Made by a program: the position numbers and the translations under genes. Positions 22,332 to 34,385 of a stretch of 64,000 nucleotides of DNA are shown here, piece after piece; the stretch's first letter is position 1, and each line of letters starts with the position of its first letter. Source of the stretch: Crocodylus rhombifer (Eukaryota; Chordata; Crocodylia; Crocodylidae); contig JAVSML010021642.1 of NCBI GenBank assembly GCA_038503035.1, forward strand, positions 124,001 to 188,000, read 5' to 3'. Below the pieces are notes generated by a model. It made no database searches. It worked only from the letters and a program-made list of their open reading frames with translations, and was not told the DNA's origin.

Positions 22332-22677
22332 AAGGCTACAGACAGATGTTGCATTTGTCCCAGGATAAATATTTTTGCCAGGACAAAGTGCGGCCATTGA
22401 GACATGCATGTCCGTTGTCCCAGGATAAATCCTAAAAATGTTCACAGGATAAGAAGTACTGGCAGTTGATCCCAGGACATTGCAAAGCATGTCTGAGCAG
22501 TGATCCCGGGACTGCAGCATTGAACTGATAGTGGAAAAGTGGAAGTGTGGTCAGCTGCCCGCTAAACTCAGATTAAAAGGCTGATGTGTGAACCTGCCGG
22601 TCCTAGGATATTTCTATTCTGGGACAAACACAGGGACAACTTGTCCAGGGACAAATGCGGTGTCTGTTCCTAGCCCA
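22332..22677. mobile_element. MITE with about 28-bp terminal inverted repeats (GGGACAAATGC type)
   Basis: The left terminus at about 22334 (GGCTACAGACAGATGTTGCA, then TTTGTCCC) matches the reverse complement of the right terminus (GGGACAAATGCGGTGTCTG, TTCCTAGCC). The interior repeats TCCCAGGATAAAT near 22359 and 22418. About 345 bp and non-coding. No clear target duplication; superfamily not assigned. Confidence 0.75.
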
Positions 22678-22689
22678 GGTGTCCTAAAC

Positions 22690-24095
22690 TCACTGAGATA
22701 AATGATTTCTACTTTTAAGGAGCTCAGCTTTATTATCTTTGTATCTCAGATCCCTCTCTGTGAAACCAGAATAATATTCCTTTCTTTTTCTTTAACTCTC
22801 CAGAGTAAAGACAGTCTCTTCAAAATGTTTACATGGGGCAATGCAACTGGGTCTTTAATTTCAGAGTGGGGCTGCTACATTTTATTCCAATACAACGATT
22901 TATAATCTCCTGGGACCCCTAACGCACCTGACAAACACGAGGGTGGGAAATGGCTATGAAAATAGTTCCCATCCTGAAATGGGGCAAAAAGATGAAAAAT
23001 GTTCATGACCCAAGAGTAAAGACGTAAAAATGATCAGATTGGGGTCAAAGTGTCTCAGCTGAATCATTTGAAAATCACAGAAGTGAGGCTGGAAGGGACA
23101 TTTGAGAGCTCATCCAGTCCAACACCCCACCAAAGGCATGATCATCCACGTCAGCTACTTGGGGGGTATGGTTTTCTTGCCATAATTAGCTGAATTTTCC
23201 ACTGAAAAAGTCACTGGGATCTGGGAAACTGGAATTTTTCATTTAAGAAAAGCTTCCAAAATGAAACGTGTTGATAATCTCAACGCTTGCCCTCAGCCAA
23301 GGTCAAATCCACAAACTTGCCTAAATCAAACTCCTCAAAAAGATCTGGTTTTGATGAAAAGGCATTTTTCAACCAAAAAAAAAGGGGGGGGCATCTTTCA
23401 ACCCCCCTTCCTCTCCCCCCACCCTCCCAAAAAAAAGGTGGGGGGTATGGATGTGCCTTTATTTTAAACACTGCTGTACTCTGCGTGGGCTCTATATGAA
23501 CCACTAGCATCACTGTCATGGGGAGGGAAGCCTTAGGGTCTGAGCCTAGTTTAGACACGCTGAAGTAATCCCACTGAGTCCTGGAGAGCTGCAACCCAGG
23601 CCCCAGGTTGAGAATGGGACAATCCCATGATCCCACTCCAAACCAGCTGATCACGAGAGGCCTGAGCTGTGGCTGGGGATGCCCTTGACCAGATGAGAAG
23701 TGAAGGGGACCATGACAGCCCACAGCACCAGTGACTTGTAAGGGTCATCGGTGGATTTGTGTGCAGTCATCGGTGAATCTCTGCTCTCCCTGCCAATCCC
23801 CTCACAGAAATGAAAGTTCACCAAGACTTCATTTCAACCACAGTCGTCACACAACACCAGGCAGGCCGCCGTGCTTATCAGCAGAGCTGCCCAGAAAAGT
23901 CCCTTATATTGAAGTTGCAATTGCTGTAATATTGGCTTTGCTTGCCAAGAATTCCCTGAGCCAAAAAAAGGCCTTGTTCAGTTTATCACATTGGATGATT
24001 CCTTTATTAAACACAGCTGAACCAGGTAAAAAAGGATAATACACAACGAGCACATCTACCTATTCATTATTAATATAAATATCAATGCTATTTGG
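22690..24095. other. Intergenic with a homopolymer-rich segment
   Basis: Apart from the CR1 tail at 23068, the only feature is a purine/pyrimidine-skewed stretch at 23378-23450 with runs of A, G and C. No exon recognised. Confidence 0.5.
23068..23170 (-). mobile_element. CR1 3' tail fragment, antisense
   Basis: AAAATCACAGAAGTGAGGCT, GGAAGGGACATTTGAGAGCT, CATCCAGTCCAACACCCCAC. Older subfamily. Confidence 0.65.
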
Positions 24096-24100
24096 CTTTA

Positions 24101-24510
24101 GTGGGCACATCTACACAAGACGCTTACTGTGCATCAGTCTAATACAACTGTGGAATAGTGTGGTAGTTAAAAACTGTGCTAATAGCCTGCTGTGGAGTGT
24201 TATTAGGTTAATGCATGGCAAGCATCACAAAATTACTACATGCTGGTGCTACTTTTTAGTTAGTATTTCATTAAGGAAGTACTAAACTAAATGCTCAGTA
24301 TCTAAGGCACATTAATGAATGTGTAGACATGCTTACTGTGCAGTAAATTTACTACACAGGAAATTTACTACCTGCAAATCAGGTAGTAAATTTACTGCAC
24401 AGTAGATTAATTTACTGTGCAGTAAGTGCCTGCACATGTAGACAGTAATGCTTTACTGCACAGTGGATCAGTCTACTGCGTAGTAAAGCATCTTGTGTAG
24501 ACACAGCCAC
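24101..24510. mobile_element. Chompy-like palindromic MITE, second copy
   Basis: Ends GTGGGCACATCTACACAAGA and the reverse complement of TCTTGTGTAGACACAGCCAC form terminal inverted repeats. Inside are nested palindromes of TTTACTGTGCAGTAAAT, such as GGAAATTTACTACCTGC/GCAGGTAGTAAATTT-type arms. 410 bp, non-coding. Confidence 0.75.
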
Positions 24511-25019
24511 TGACTGCAATAAAGAGGCAGCCCCTGTGTGATCCAAAGACTAAAGATCATCATTTCATTACCAGGCCCAATGAATTGAGAGGATCCTCAA
24601 GGAAATTAATGGTGGGAGACTCCTGGATGACAGCGCCACGTTCATCCTCCTATGAGATGCTCAGATGTTGGGGAAGAACATGACTCGAACCTGGATTCTC
24701 TTGGCCAGGGCAATATGTTGCCCAGTCTAATTTCAGGTGTCCCAAGGGTTTTACTCATAGTTGTATTCTAAAAGAGTGGCGTTCCCCTCTGATCACATAG
24801 CAGGCACACTGCTGATTTATCCCCTGGGAAGGTCCACAACCCCAAGAACTCAGGCCCCTCTAACATTTCTGAGAGCAACATAACCATCATGAGATCTTAG
24901 TTATTCCTCTTGTGCGTTTTGGTTTCTGGGTCACATTTTCAAGCTTCTCCCTGCCATCACAATGATTAGAAATGCATGCTTTCTTTCATTTAAGGCCAGG
25001 AAGGCTCCTGTATATCACA

Positions 25020-25392
25020 AGGTGCTAAAATTCACCCCCATTGAGCCCAATAATCTGTAATCTATGACAGCGTGTTCTCTAGAGAGACATTTATCCAGGC
25101 TGGCTGTGAAGCCTTGAAGGACCCTTATTCCAAGAGTTAATCACCCTCACTATAAAAAATGTGGGCCTTATTTCTATTTTGGTTTGTGAGACTTTGTGCT
25201 TCCAGTGCTTGGTTCTTGTTCTGTTTTTCTTCTCTAGATTACAGGGCTCTGTATTTTCTCCCTGTGAAGATACTTAGAGACTGTAATCAAGATACCTCTC
25301 AATTTGCTTGGTAATGAGCTAGATAGACTGAGCTCTTTAAAACTCTCAGTGTCAGGAATTTTCTCCAGCTCTGGGATCTTTTGAGTTTGGCC
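25020..25392 (-). mobile_element. Older CR1 (L3-like) fragment, antisense
   Basis: TAATCTGTAATCTATGACAG, CATTTATCCAGGCTGGCTGT, GGACCCTTATTCCAAGAGTT, TTTCTCCCTGTGAAGATACT, GAGACTGTAATCAAGATACC and TAATGAGCTAGATAGACTGA correspond to the antisense 3' part of an ancient CR1/L3 family. A 17-T run follows at about 25393. Confidence 0.55.
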
Positions 25393-25799
25393 TTTTTTTT
25401 TTTTTTTTTGCCGTGATTTGGTAACATCCTTAAAAAAACGTGGACAGGAAAACTGTGTTTCCTATCCGACTGTCAGCCTCTCCAATCTGAGACAGACTTG
25501 CTTCCCTACTCCTGCTCACTGCTTCGTGTTTTGTGCCGTAGGTTCTTACATACAACACGCACCTTTTTACATGGACGTTGCTGCTGCCTCGCTCAGACTG
25601 TCTCCTGGGATGCCACATTTCCTGGACGCTTTGTATTTCAAGGAGGACTTACTCTATGTCAGAGTCCTCCATGGGTCTAGAAACATCTTTTTTTCCCACC
25701 TCTTGCCTTCCAAAAACAAAGCGTGCGTTTTATTTTGAGGCATATTGTATGCCAGAAAATAGGGTATATCCAAAAATTGCCTGACCCCTTTTTTTCACA

Positions 25800-26385
25800 A
25801 TGTCATGCTGACAACCGGCAAGGCTAAGGATGTCATCCTCTCGCTTTACTTGGCATTGGTGAGGCCGCAGCTGGAGTACTGCATTCAGTTTTGGGCGCCG
25901 CACTTCAGGAAGGATGTGGAGGAGCTTGAAAGAGTCCAAAGGAGGGATAGGCATATGGTTAGAGGGCTGGAGGACTGGCCATATGAGGCTGAAGGACATG
26001 GGACTGTTCAGCTGGAGAAGAGAAGACTTAGAGGCGACTTGGTGGCAGCCTATAAGTATATAAGAGGTGAACATCAGGGGCTGGGAGAGCATCTGTTATG
26101 AAGGCACCCCAGGGAAGATGAGGAATAATGGACATAAACTGCTAAAAGATTGCTTCGGTTTGGACAGAAGGAAAAACTTCTTTACGGTCTGGAACAAATT
26201 CCCCTCAGAAGTGGTACAGTCACCTACCCTGGAGATCTTCAAAAGACAACTGGATGCGCACCTTGCTGGGGTCATCTGACCCCAACAGTCCTTTTCTTTC
26301 CTGCCTCTGAGCAGGGGGGCTGGACCCGATGATCTTGTGAGGTCCCTTCGAGCCCCCAACTTCTGTGACTCTATGAACTGTATGT
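25800..26385 (+). mobile_element. CR1 LINE 3' end with RT thumb coding sequence, sense
   Basis: Encodes KDVILSLYLALVRPQLEYCI, QFWAPHFRKDVEELERVQRR, LEKRRLRGDLVAAYKYIRGE, then after frame changes DCFGLDRRKNFFTVWNKFPS, EVVQSPTLEIFKRQLDAHLA, and the 3'UTR (GGACCCGATGATCTTGTGAG, GTCCCTTCGAGCCCC). Inactive. Confidence 0.92.
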
Positions 26386-26389
26386 GGGG

Positions 26390-29000
26390 GCTTCTAGACT
26401 CCTAGCAGGGCCACTGCTTTCCAGATAGAGGCCTTCATTCTGCGTGTCTGGCCGGCATGTCAGCTTCATCCTAAAACATGGGGCCATGAGGCCCAGGTTA
26501 CAGTTTGAAAGGGCACCGAGATGCATCATGACCTTGGACGCATGACCTTGCAGAAGGAGCGAAAATTCAGGAGTGCAGCATGAAGAGAGACCCCAAGTGC
26601 AGAAATGCACCACGTCTGAATACTGGAATTGTTGACATTTAGGGGTGAGCTGTTGCCCAGGCCAGGGAGGGAAGGGACCCGACTCCATGAAGCTTGGGCA
26701 AGTCATGCAACCAGAGAGGCAGAGACTCTGTCCTCTTTCCCAGGCAGCACCGTCTCTGCCACCAGCCGGGGTGTTCTGGAGATTTGGGTTGGAGGAGGTT
26801 TATGTTGAATTTCCACCTCTGCCATGAGCTTCCTGGGAGCCTGAGTCAGTCTCTTCTCTGTTCCTCATTTCATCAGCAACCTGGCCTTGGTCTATAAGAC
26901 CCGTGCTATAGCAAGGTCTTTATTGAAGGTTTTGCTCAGCGATTGGTTCTAATGAAACAACAAAGAAAGCAGATTTGGCTTCTGTGGCCTCCCTCTCAGA
27001 ACATAAAATCCCTCAGAACAAGGCAGCCATCTCTCGCCCGGCTCTGATGTGTTCAAAGGTGTTTAATCAACACCCCCCCGGAGATGGCCTCATGATCTCT
27101 CATTGAGCAAGGGGTCAGAAGGGGGATCATTAGTCCTGGCAGGGCTTTGTCATATGGGTCCTTGCCTCAGAGTCATTGCTGCCCTTCCTGTGGGAGGGCA
27201 GAGAGATCCCAGTGCCCCGGCATCGTCCTAGCCCATCTGCTCGTCCCTCCTTCTCTTGTGTGGTCATTTCCCGCCGTGCCTGACCCCTGATGGGCTCTGT
27301 CCCTCCAAAGCAAGTGAGAAAAATCAACGGGTGGCATCGACATGGCTGCTGGAAATGGACCTCTACTTTTTAGCATCTTCCAGTTCTTCACTGTTGGCTT
27401 GGGGTTCACAGGCCCGTGAGCGGGGACCTGGCTGGGAACTGACCTCCCCTGGGGCTGGAGCTGCTCAATCTCTTTCTGGGTCTGGCTTGATCGGACCCAA
27501 TCCTCCCCTGGGGTGAGAGGCACAGAGAGGAGGGATCCAAACCACCCCCGTTGTCATTTGGTGTAAATCAGCACAGCGCTGGAGGTTTCGGTGGAGCTAC
27601 GGCAATGGGGAGCAGCTGAAGCTGTGGCCCCTTAGCGGGGAGGGAAAGGGGTGTCTACCGTGGCTCTTTTGGAGGCATCCCATCCCATCCCACCCACTCC
27701 TGCTTCCAAGGGCCAAGCCTGGAAATGCAGTCATGAAGCTGCTCCGGGGTGGTCCTCTCAGAGAGAAAGGGCTCCGAGTGACTGACGGCTTAGCTGCATA
27801 CAGATGCTGCCAGATGTGTCAGTCTTGTTAGGCCCCTCACTACCATTTCTGAGCACAAACTCCCAGGGAAATCTGGGCTGTCAGCCTCGCAGAGCTGCGT
27901 GCAGCAACATTCAAACGCACTGATGAAACTAGGCCTCGGCCTCCTTTCATGCCTCTGATGATCTGAGAGTGTCTGGCACCCTGTATGAATGGTAATAATA
28001 GGACATAATGAATGGGAAGAGACAGGGGTAATGCTGAATTTGGCTTCTCTCTGCTAACAAGACAGGGAAGTAGGGTTTGTTCCAGCTCCCCGGCGTAGTT
28101 AAGGAACCTTTCCCCGGACTTTGGTGGGAGGTGAATTCGGCCCTTGCGATCAGGTGCGGGGATGCGTGTCGAGACGGAGAGCTGGCAGGTTGCAGGCTGT
28201 GATGAAGCTTTGTAAAGGAAAGGGCTCAAACTGAGTAGCACGAGGTGTGGTTGTGAGCTTTATGGATCGCAGTGTAAAAGGCTGCAGAGGCAGGGCAGGG
28301 TGGCACATTAAAGACTTATGCCGATGAAAGGCGTAAGCTCTCCTAGGTGACAACCTCCTCCATCAGATGCTAAGAGAACAATGATACCTCTGGGATCGGG
28401 GGAGCAATGAGCTGACTTCACTAGACAGAGACCCCACGTCCTTGTCAGAGTTAAATCGGGGAAGACTAGTTGTCCTGAGATGTTCCCAAAGCTGTATCAG
28501 GATGTCCTGGGGATATCCAAGCCACCTGCATTTCCATCCCCCCACCAAATGCAATTTGATTTCTATGGACCCAGTGAATCCCTTCGATACGCCGAAGGGC
28601 CAGACTGCTTGTTATTTGCAAAGGATGTGGAGGGAAGTACAAAATAGCTCCACTTCAGCGTAGGAGCAGGCGATGGGGCTGACCTGTGTGGGCAGCGCCG
28701 CAGGGATGAATCACTTTGATAGATGAGGCACCCTAATTGCAGAATCACCTGTTCCCATCTGCTCAAAGGAAAATGGTATTAGTGCAGCTGCAAGTACATG
28801 AAAGAACAAAGCTGAAAATCTCCCCTCGTCTCTCCAAGTTCGGCTAATCCATGCCAGCCCCCAGCATCCCCAACCGGCAGCTGACAGGGAATGGGGCAGA
28901 GGTTTTGAAAGGTTTTGCTTGCATCAGAATAGTCCAAATGATATTTAGTCGTGCCACAATTACTTTTGACAGCAGCCACGTGAGTGAGATTTTTTCCTGG
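26390..29000. other. Intergenic, mostly unique
   Basis: One weak MIR fragment only. Open frames up to 133 codons (minus strand, 27840-28241) without recognisable content. Confidence 0.5.
26790..26880 (+). repeat. MIR-like SINE fragment
   Basis: GAATTTCCACCTCTGCCATG, AGCTTCCTGGGAGCCTGAGT, CAGTCTCTTCTCTGTTCCTC, ATTTCATC resemble the centre of a MIR in sense orientation. Weak. Confidence 0.4.
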
Positions 29001-29004
29001 GATC

Positions 29005-29105
29005 CCTGCTAATAACACTGTGCAGTAGCATATTTGCATGGGTTTTGCCCGGCATGTTACAGCACAGTGTTATTAGGCTACTGTGCATTAAGCACCTCAT
29101 GTAGT
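29005..29105. mobile_element. Fragment of the Chompy-like palindromic MITE
   Basis: Exact 14-bp inverted arms TAATAACACTGTGC (29010-29023) and GCACAGTGTTATTA (29062-29075), followed by CTACTGTGCATTAAGCACC and a terminus-like CATGTAGTG. Shorter than the other copies. Confidence 0.6.
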
Positions 29106-29154
29106 GTGAGGGAAACCCCAGTGCAGCTCTCCATCCTCCCTCCTGCTCAGCCAA

Positions 29155-29275
29155 GTTGGATATATACCTGGGTGGGGTGTTATGATCCCAGCACTTGTTC
29201 CTGCCCAGGGCAGGGGGTCAGACTTGATGATCTGTTCAGGTCCCTTTCGACTCTAGAAACTATGAAATTAAGTTT
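29155..29275 (+). mobile_element. CR1 3' tail fragment
   Basis: TTCCTGCCCAGGGCAGGGGG, TCAGACTTGATGATCTGTTC, AGGTCCCTTTCGACTCTAGA, ACTATGAAATT: sense CR1 end, same subfamily as 37188-37605. Confidence 0.8.
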
Positions 29276-30110
29276 CTCCTCTGCTCAGGCCCGGTGCTCG
29301 GACTCCATTCAGTCACCTCAGTCTCAACCTACAGTTTCATTTGAGCCAATGAGCTTGGAATTTGCAGATGGACTGGAAAGACAGAGAGAGCCACCTCCGA
29401 TGTCATAAAAACTCCTGTGCTGGTAGCGTGATGATGTAAGCATCTGCTGGTAGTGTGATGATGTGCTGGTTTTCTGATTGTCTCTGCAATTGAGCTCTTT
29501 CTCCAGGGACCTAGAGTATCCTGTGAAATTTTGGAATCAGTTGGTCACAATCTTCTCAAGTCATTGTGTTACAGACAGACAGACTGAGAAATATCACTGA
29601 GTTGAGTGTGAGCTCCTGTTTCACGAAGGCAGCAACTAATAACATATCATGGCCAATGTTTTAACAGGCACAAAACACAAGTGCCCTCATGAGACTCTCC
29701 CTTGGATTGTCCTAGGATGGGTGTTAGAACAACTCCATGTGGCAAAGAATGGTTTGAGTCTCAAAATAGAAATCAGAGGGCAATTTGATCATTGTTGGCA
29801 ATTCGTCATATGAGAGGAGGTGTTTGAAATCCTATATCTCCGTCAACGGCACTAACATTGATATCTGTCTTTAGGCTTGTCACCAGGGTATAGGACATGG
29901 CAACAACAAGCATCAGATAGACTTGAGGAACCTTGGTGTCAAGCACGAGACAATTCATAATTTTTAGTGCTGTGTTCTTTTCCAAGCCCTTTGCCTGTGT
30001 TTTGGTGACCCACAGCAAGCAGTGGTCTGATACACCTCTGGTCTGTTTCCTTTATCTGTAGGGCCCTGTTATAGGACAAGGGTACCTTAAAGTGCAATTA
30101 AATTACCTGG

Positions 30111-30507
30111 TGGGCATGTCTACACATGCATTGACTCTGGCTTAAATTTACTGTGCAGTAAATTACTGCACACTAAGCAGGAATAGGCAGCATCTACACA
30201 TGCAGGCATTACAGCACATTAACGCTGTGTGTGGACTGACTTGGAACTAAAGTTAGTCCCAAGTCACACACACACACACACACACAGAGCGCTACTGTGC
30301 AGTAAGGCATCTACCTATGCATTATTGCACAGTAACTAGTCAGGTGTAAATTTGATACCAGCATGATGCAGGTATCAAATTTACACTCAAGTCGGCATAA
30401 GCCACCTTATTTACTGTGCAGTATGGGTGTGCATGTGTAGATGTGTATCTACTGTGCAGCAATTTCAGTTACTGTGCAGTAAATGTGCAGGTGTAGATGC
30501 ACTTGGG
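30111..30507. mobile_element. Chompy-like palindromic MITE, third copy
   Basis: The left end TGGGCATGTCTACACATGCA and the right end (reverse complement CAAGTGCATCTACACCTGCA) form imperfect terminal repeats. The interior is a chain of palindromes built on TTTACTGTGCAGTAAATT, including perfect 15-bp arms 30345-30359/30371-30385 (TGTAAATTTGATACC) and a hairpin at 30237-30264. A (CA)11 microsatellite at 30265-30286 interrupts it. Similarity to alligator Chompy is a family-level judgement from memory. Confidence 0.7.
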
Positions 30508-30602
30508 AAGTAATAATCCAGGTTTTGGGGTACAGGTTGTCAAAATGTTCTAAAAATTGAGTTTCTGAATGCATTATTGTCCCAATTTCAAATTTCACTG
30601 CA

Positions 30603-30814
30603 AAGAAAGAAAGAAAGATAGATAGGCGACTGGTAGGGGGTACACGGGAGTGCATGTGCCCCCCCGATGGGGCCGGTACCACCCCTGATGGTCGACACTG
30701 ATACTGTCAGTAGGGCCAGTGCCCCCCATGACAGGGTTGGCAGCTTCTGCGGGTTCCCCCCCCCAGATTCAGGAGAAACCAGTCACTCATAGATAGAAAG
30801 ATAGATAGATAGAT
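30603..30814. repeat. Two GAAA/GATA microsatellites flanking a C-rich segment
   Basis: (GAAA)n(GATA)n at about 30603-30625 and again at about 30790-30814 (AGATAGATAGATAGAT). Between them lies a C-rich segment (GTGCCCCCCATGACAGGG). Confidence 0.75.
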
Positions 30815-32984
30815 TTCAGTGGCTTTTTTGCATAATTTTGCAGGGATGAAGGGGTTATTTTCCTACCAGTACTCCTATTACATATATATAAATATATAAA
30901 TGAATACTAAGCTAGTTTCCACCTGAGCAGTTGGGCTGTATTGGCAGGTGTTAAAATGGCCTGAGATATTTTCATTTGCAGATATTGGATATGCTTAAGC
31001 ATCCGACTGAATCAATTTCCATCTTATTTAGGCTGTTCTTACAGTGCACGGAAAATTGGAGCTGTTCATGGGCTTGGCTTGGGGCTTTATCAAGGCTGTG
31101 CTTGAGGCCACCCAATCAGCCTCTTTGAAAATCAGTCTCATTGTCATTTGAAAGCCATGAATTCATAAGAATAGCAATCGTGCTGCTGTGAATGCCCGTG
31201 ATTAGCCAGCAAGCAAATCGGAAAGAGCAGGGGCTTTGGTAGGCTTCTTTAACGTAGTATGCGTTTTGCCGTGCACCCCATCTTCATGTCAGATGGGATT
31301 GTTTGAGGTGTCACTTGGAAGCACATGGGGGGATGGACTGGGGAAGAAGAGGGAGCCAGGGGTTGCTCATGCAAATTGAAACGAGATGCTGAGGAATCTT
31401 TTCAGGCTTTGCAAGCGCAAAGGCTTGGCTATTCAGCTTGGCTGCCTACCTGGGCTGAGGGGCTGTGTTCAAGGCTGAGGGGGAGGCAGGCTGTGGAGAT
31501 GAATGGTGACGGGCTCTTGGCACAGGGAGGCAGGAGCCTTGCAGGATCCAGTGATGTGCTGTGGTTTCTGCCATCTGAGAAAGTGGACATCTCATGATCT
31601 TGGCTTCTATCCATACCTGAGTTGGAGGAGAGGCTCTTTCTACTTCCAGCTGAGAACGTGAGCCATCCAAATGCCAGGCAGCTCAGGGCTGAGCTTCCAG
31701 TTTTGGGCCCATCTCTCAGCAGGACCGGTCTCTGTCCCGTATGAGCAGGCTATCATTTCACACGGCTATTACTTCGTTCTCTATTTCTCTGACTTTCAGA
31801 TATATAGGACAGAAAGGGCTTCAAGGGTCACCTCACTTGACTTGTGGCACCGCACAGGCCAAGGACCCTCTGCTAGCTCTCCCTGCGATCTGGCCCATAA
31901 CTCTTGTCCGAGCGATCCTTTGTCTCTCGCATCTCCGGCCTCCAAGGCTAGGGACAGGAATGACACATAAACTGGTATAACTGATTGGAAACTGGTTCAA
32001 ATCTGTAAGGCAACAGAAGTGCAGTGCACATAATGGCTGAAACTGGTCTAAGATAAACCTTGGATGGATGTAGTATGAGGCTCCACTGATTTAGGTTAAA
32101 TGGGTCTGTTGAACGTCTGTCCTGGATCCAAGTGATGGAGGACCTGCCACGTTCCCAGATTTCTTCCAGTCAGAAGCACTGTTAGGACTTTGTTCCACGT
32201 AGTGCTGGAGTTTCTCTTCTTCCCCTGGAAGGAGGAGGGGAAGAGGATCCTGAAGACAAAGAAATCACGGCTCAAAACACAGCGTCTGAGCTTCTGCAAG
32301 CTTCGGGGAGTCAGGTGTATTGGGGTTTGTCCTTCATTTATCCAGTCCGCTCAGAGCAGATCAGCTACGTGGAAGCCAAGAAAACTAACGGCCTCCTTCC
32401 TACCCTACATATAAAGGGCTTTCCGAGCCTTATTGACCCATTCCTCCCTGCTCTAGGACACGTCCCTAGCCATGAGCTACAGTCACCGCCCTTGTGAAAT
32501 CAAGAACACGTTTACTGAGCACAGAGTCGCTTCTCCCAGAAGATAATATATTCTGCAGTCAAAGGAGGACGCCAGGACGGGGCCTCGGCTGAAAGAAGGC
32601 TCACCCTGTCTCTCGCAGCGCGGCTGCACTCAGAGATATCCTCGCAGGCAAGGGTAATCTGAGGAATTAACGGATAAATCTTTGCCTCTGTGAGTCAGGC
32701 CCGGCTGGATTTAAGCAGCTAAATGGCATAGGAATCAGGGGATTAAATGAATTTGAGAGCTGGGTGAGAGGCCGGATCGGCTGTCTCCTGCTCTGCAATA
32801 CCCAGGGATATCAGCAAATGCATACAGCCTTATTATTTGCATTGCAGAAGCATCCTGGGAGCCCTACTGAGATCAGAGAGCTATTGCGCCAGGTACGGGG
32901 TGTGCACATAGCAAGGGGGGACATGTCTAGTCTCTTTAGGAAAGAAGAGCAAAGGATCGAGGAACGAATGGGCTGCCAACTCTA

Positions 32985-33090
32985 GCATTACAGAATGGAA
33001 ACTGGTCCAGTGAGTGGCCTGAGGTCCCAAAGGGAGCCTGTGGCGGAGCCAGGATCTTAACCAAGATCTCCTAAGCCGTAATGTAGAAAA
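32985..33090 (-). repeat. MIR-like SINE fragment, antisense
   Basis: GCATTACAGAATGGAAACTG, GTGGCCTGAGGTCCCAAAGG, GCGGAGCCAGGATCTTAACC, AAGATCTCCTAAG match the antisense MIR layout. Confidence 0.55.
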
Positions 33091-34234
33091 CCCTGCATGA
33101 CCCTGTACCTGAAAGCAATAGATATTTGAGTTTCTAGACCCCAAAATTGTGGAGCCAAGTTTGCAAACTTGAGCCCTGTTTGCTCAAGCAGCACAAAGAT
33201 ATCTATGATGGGAGAGGTCATCCGTTCTCCTGACTTGCCATGACACTGCCATGTCTGCACGAACGGTGGCAGCAGCCTGGGAGCTTTTTGCTGCATAACC
33301 GCAGGTCGCTCACGGGACACAAAATAGGGGCGGGGGGGGGGCAGCAGGCTCCTTCCCTCCGAGTCCGGGGTGAACCGGGTGCCTTCTCCTGGACGGGAAG
33401 AACAGGTGGCTGTTTGCTGTTAAAGCATCCGTGTGTATTTGTTTCAGCGGGGGGGCCAAAATGAGCTCATCCAGTGCCCGGCTATGATGTCTTCCTGCCA
33501 CTTCCATTGGCCGCAGCATTTTTCGGAGCCAGGGGGTGAAACCTTGGCCATCCTGAAGTCACTGGGAAGTAAAAAGACACCTCCTGTTGCCAAGTTCAAT
33601 GGCCAGACGGGGCTGCTCTAATCATCACGTCTGCTTGACATCAGACAAGCCATTGCATCTCCCCTTGCCAGTCTCACCGCGTGTACAAATTGTCCTTCCC
33701 TGCTATGTAAGTGGTGGCTATTGAGCTCAATCACTAGTGGATGGAAGAGAGCAGACCTTTTCAAAAGACACCCGGTCTCACCAAATCGCCCTTCGTTTCC
33801 TGCTCTGAGCTGTTGTGTGTTGTTAGAGGCAGCTGGATTTCCCCCCGTGAGCAAGGTCAGCTCTGGGTTATACAGACGGCAATGCGTACACAGCCTCCTT
33901 GCGGAGCACTATGAAGCAGGAAACATTTTAATTTTCATGCGAGCGGCCACGTTGATGTGGTCCAGCTGGAGGCGATGAGCGGAGCATACGCAGCGCTGCA
34001 AGGGCTGGTGATTCACTCCTGTGACTTGAGATCCCCGGGGGTTTTGTTAGCGCTCCCTTCCTGGGAAACAGGTAATGCTCGACAAGCTCAACTCTGAAAT
34101 GAAAACAAGAGGTATTTGTGTTTCTAACCAAAACTGTGAAGCAAAGTTTGCAATCTTGATGCTCAAAATCATGACATGACTTAGGCTTGGCTGCAGCCGT
34201 TACAATGTGCTGTCCAAGGGGAGGTCAGCATCAT

Positions 34235-34385
34235 TACCCTAGCATTGCAGAAGGGGAAACTGAGGCACAGAAAAGAGGAGACTCATCTGAGGTCACCCAG
34301 CAGGCCAATGACAGCCCCACAACTAGATCCCACATTCCCCAGTTCTGGCAGGGCCTGTTGCCCACTAGGCCAGGCAACCTCCCAA
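34235..34385 (-). repeat. MIR-like SINE, antisense
   Basis: ATTGCAGAAGGGGAAACTGA, GGCACAGAAAAGAGGAGAC, AGGTCACCCAGCAGGCCAAT, AACTAGATCCCACATTCC, i.e. the reverse complement of the MIR GGTTCGAATCC - TGCCTCAGTTTCC core. Confidence 0.7.
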
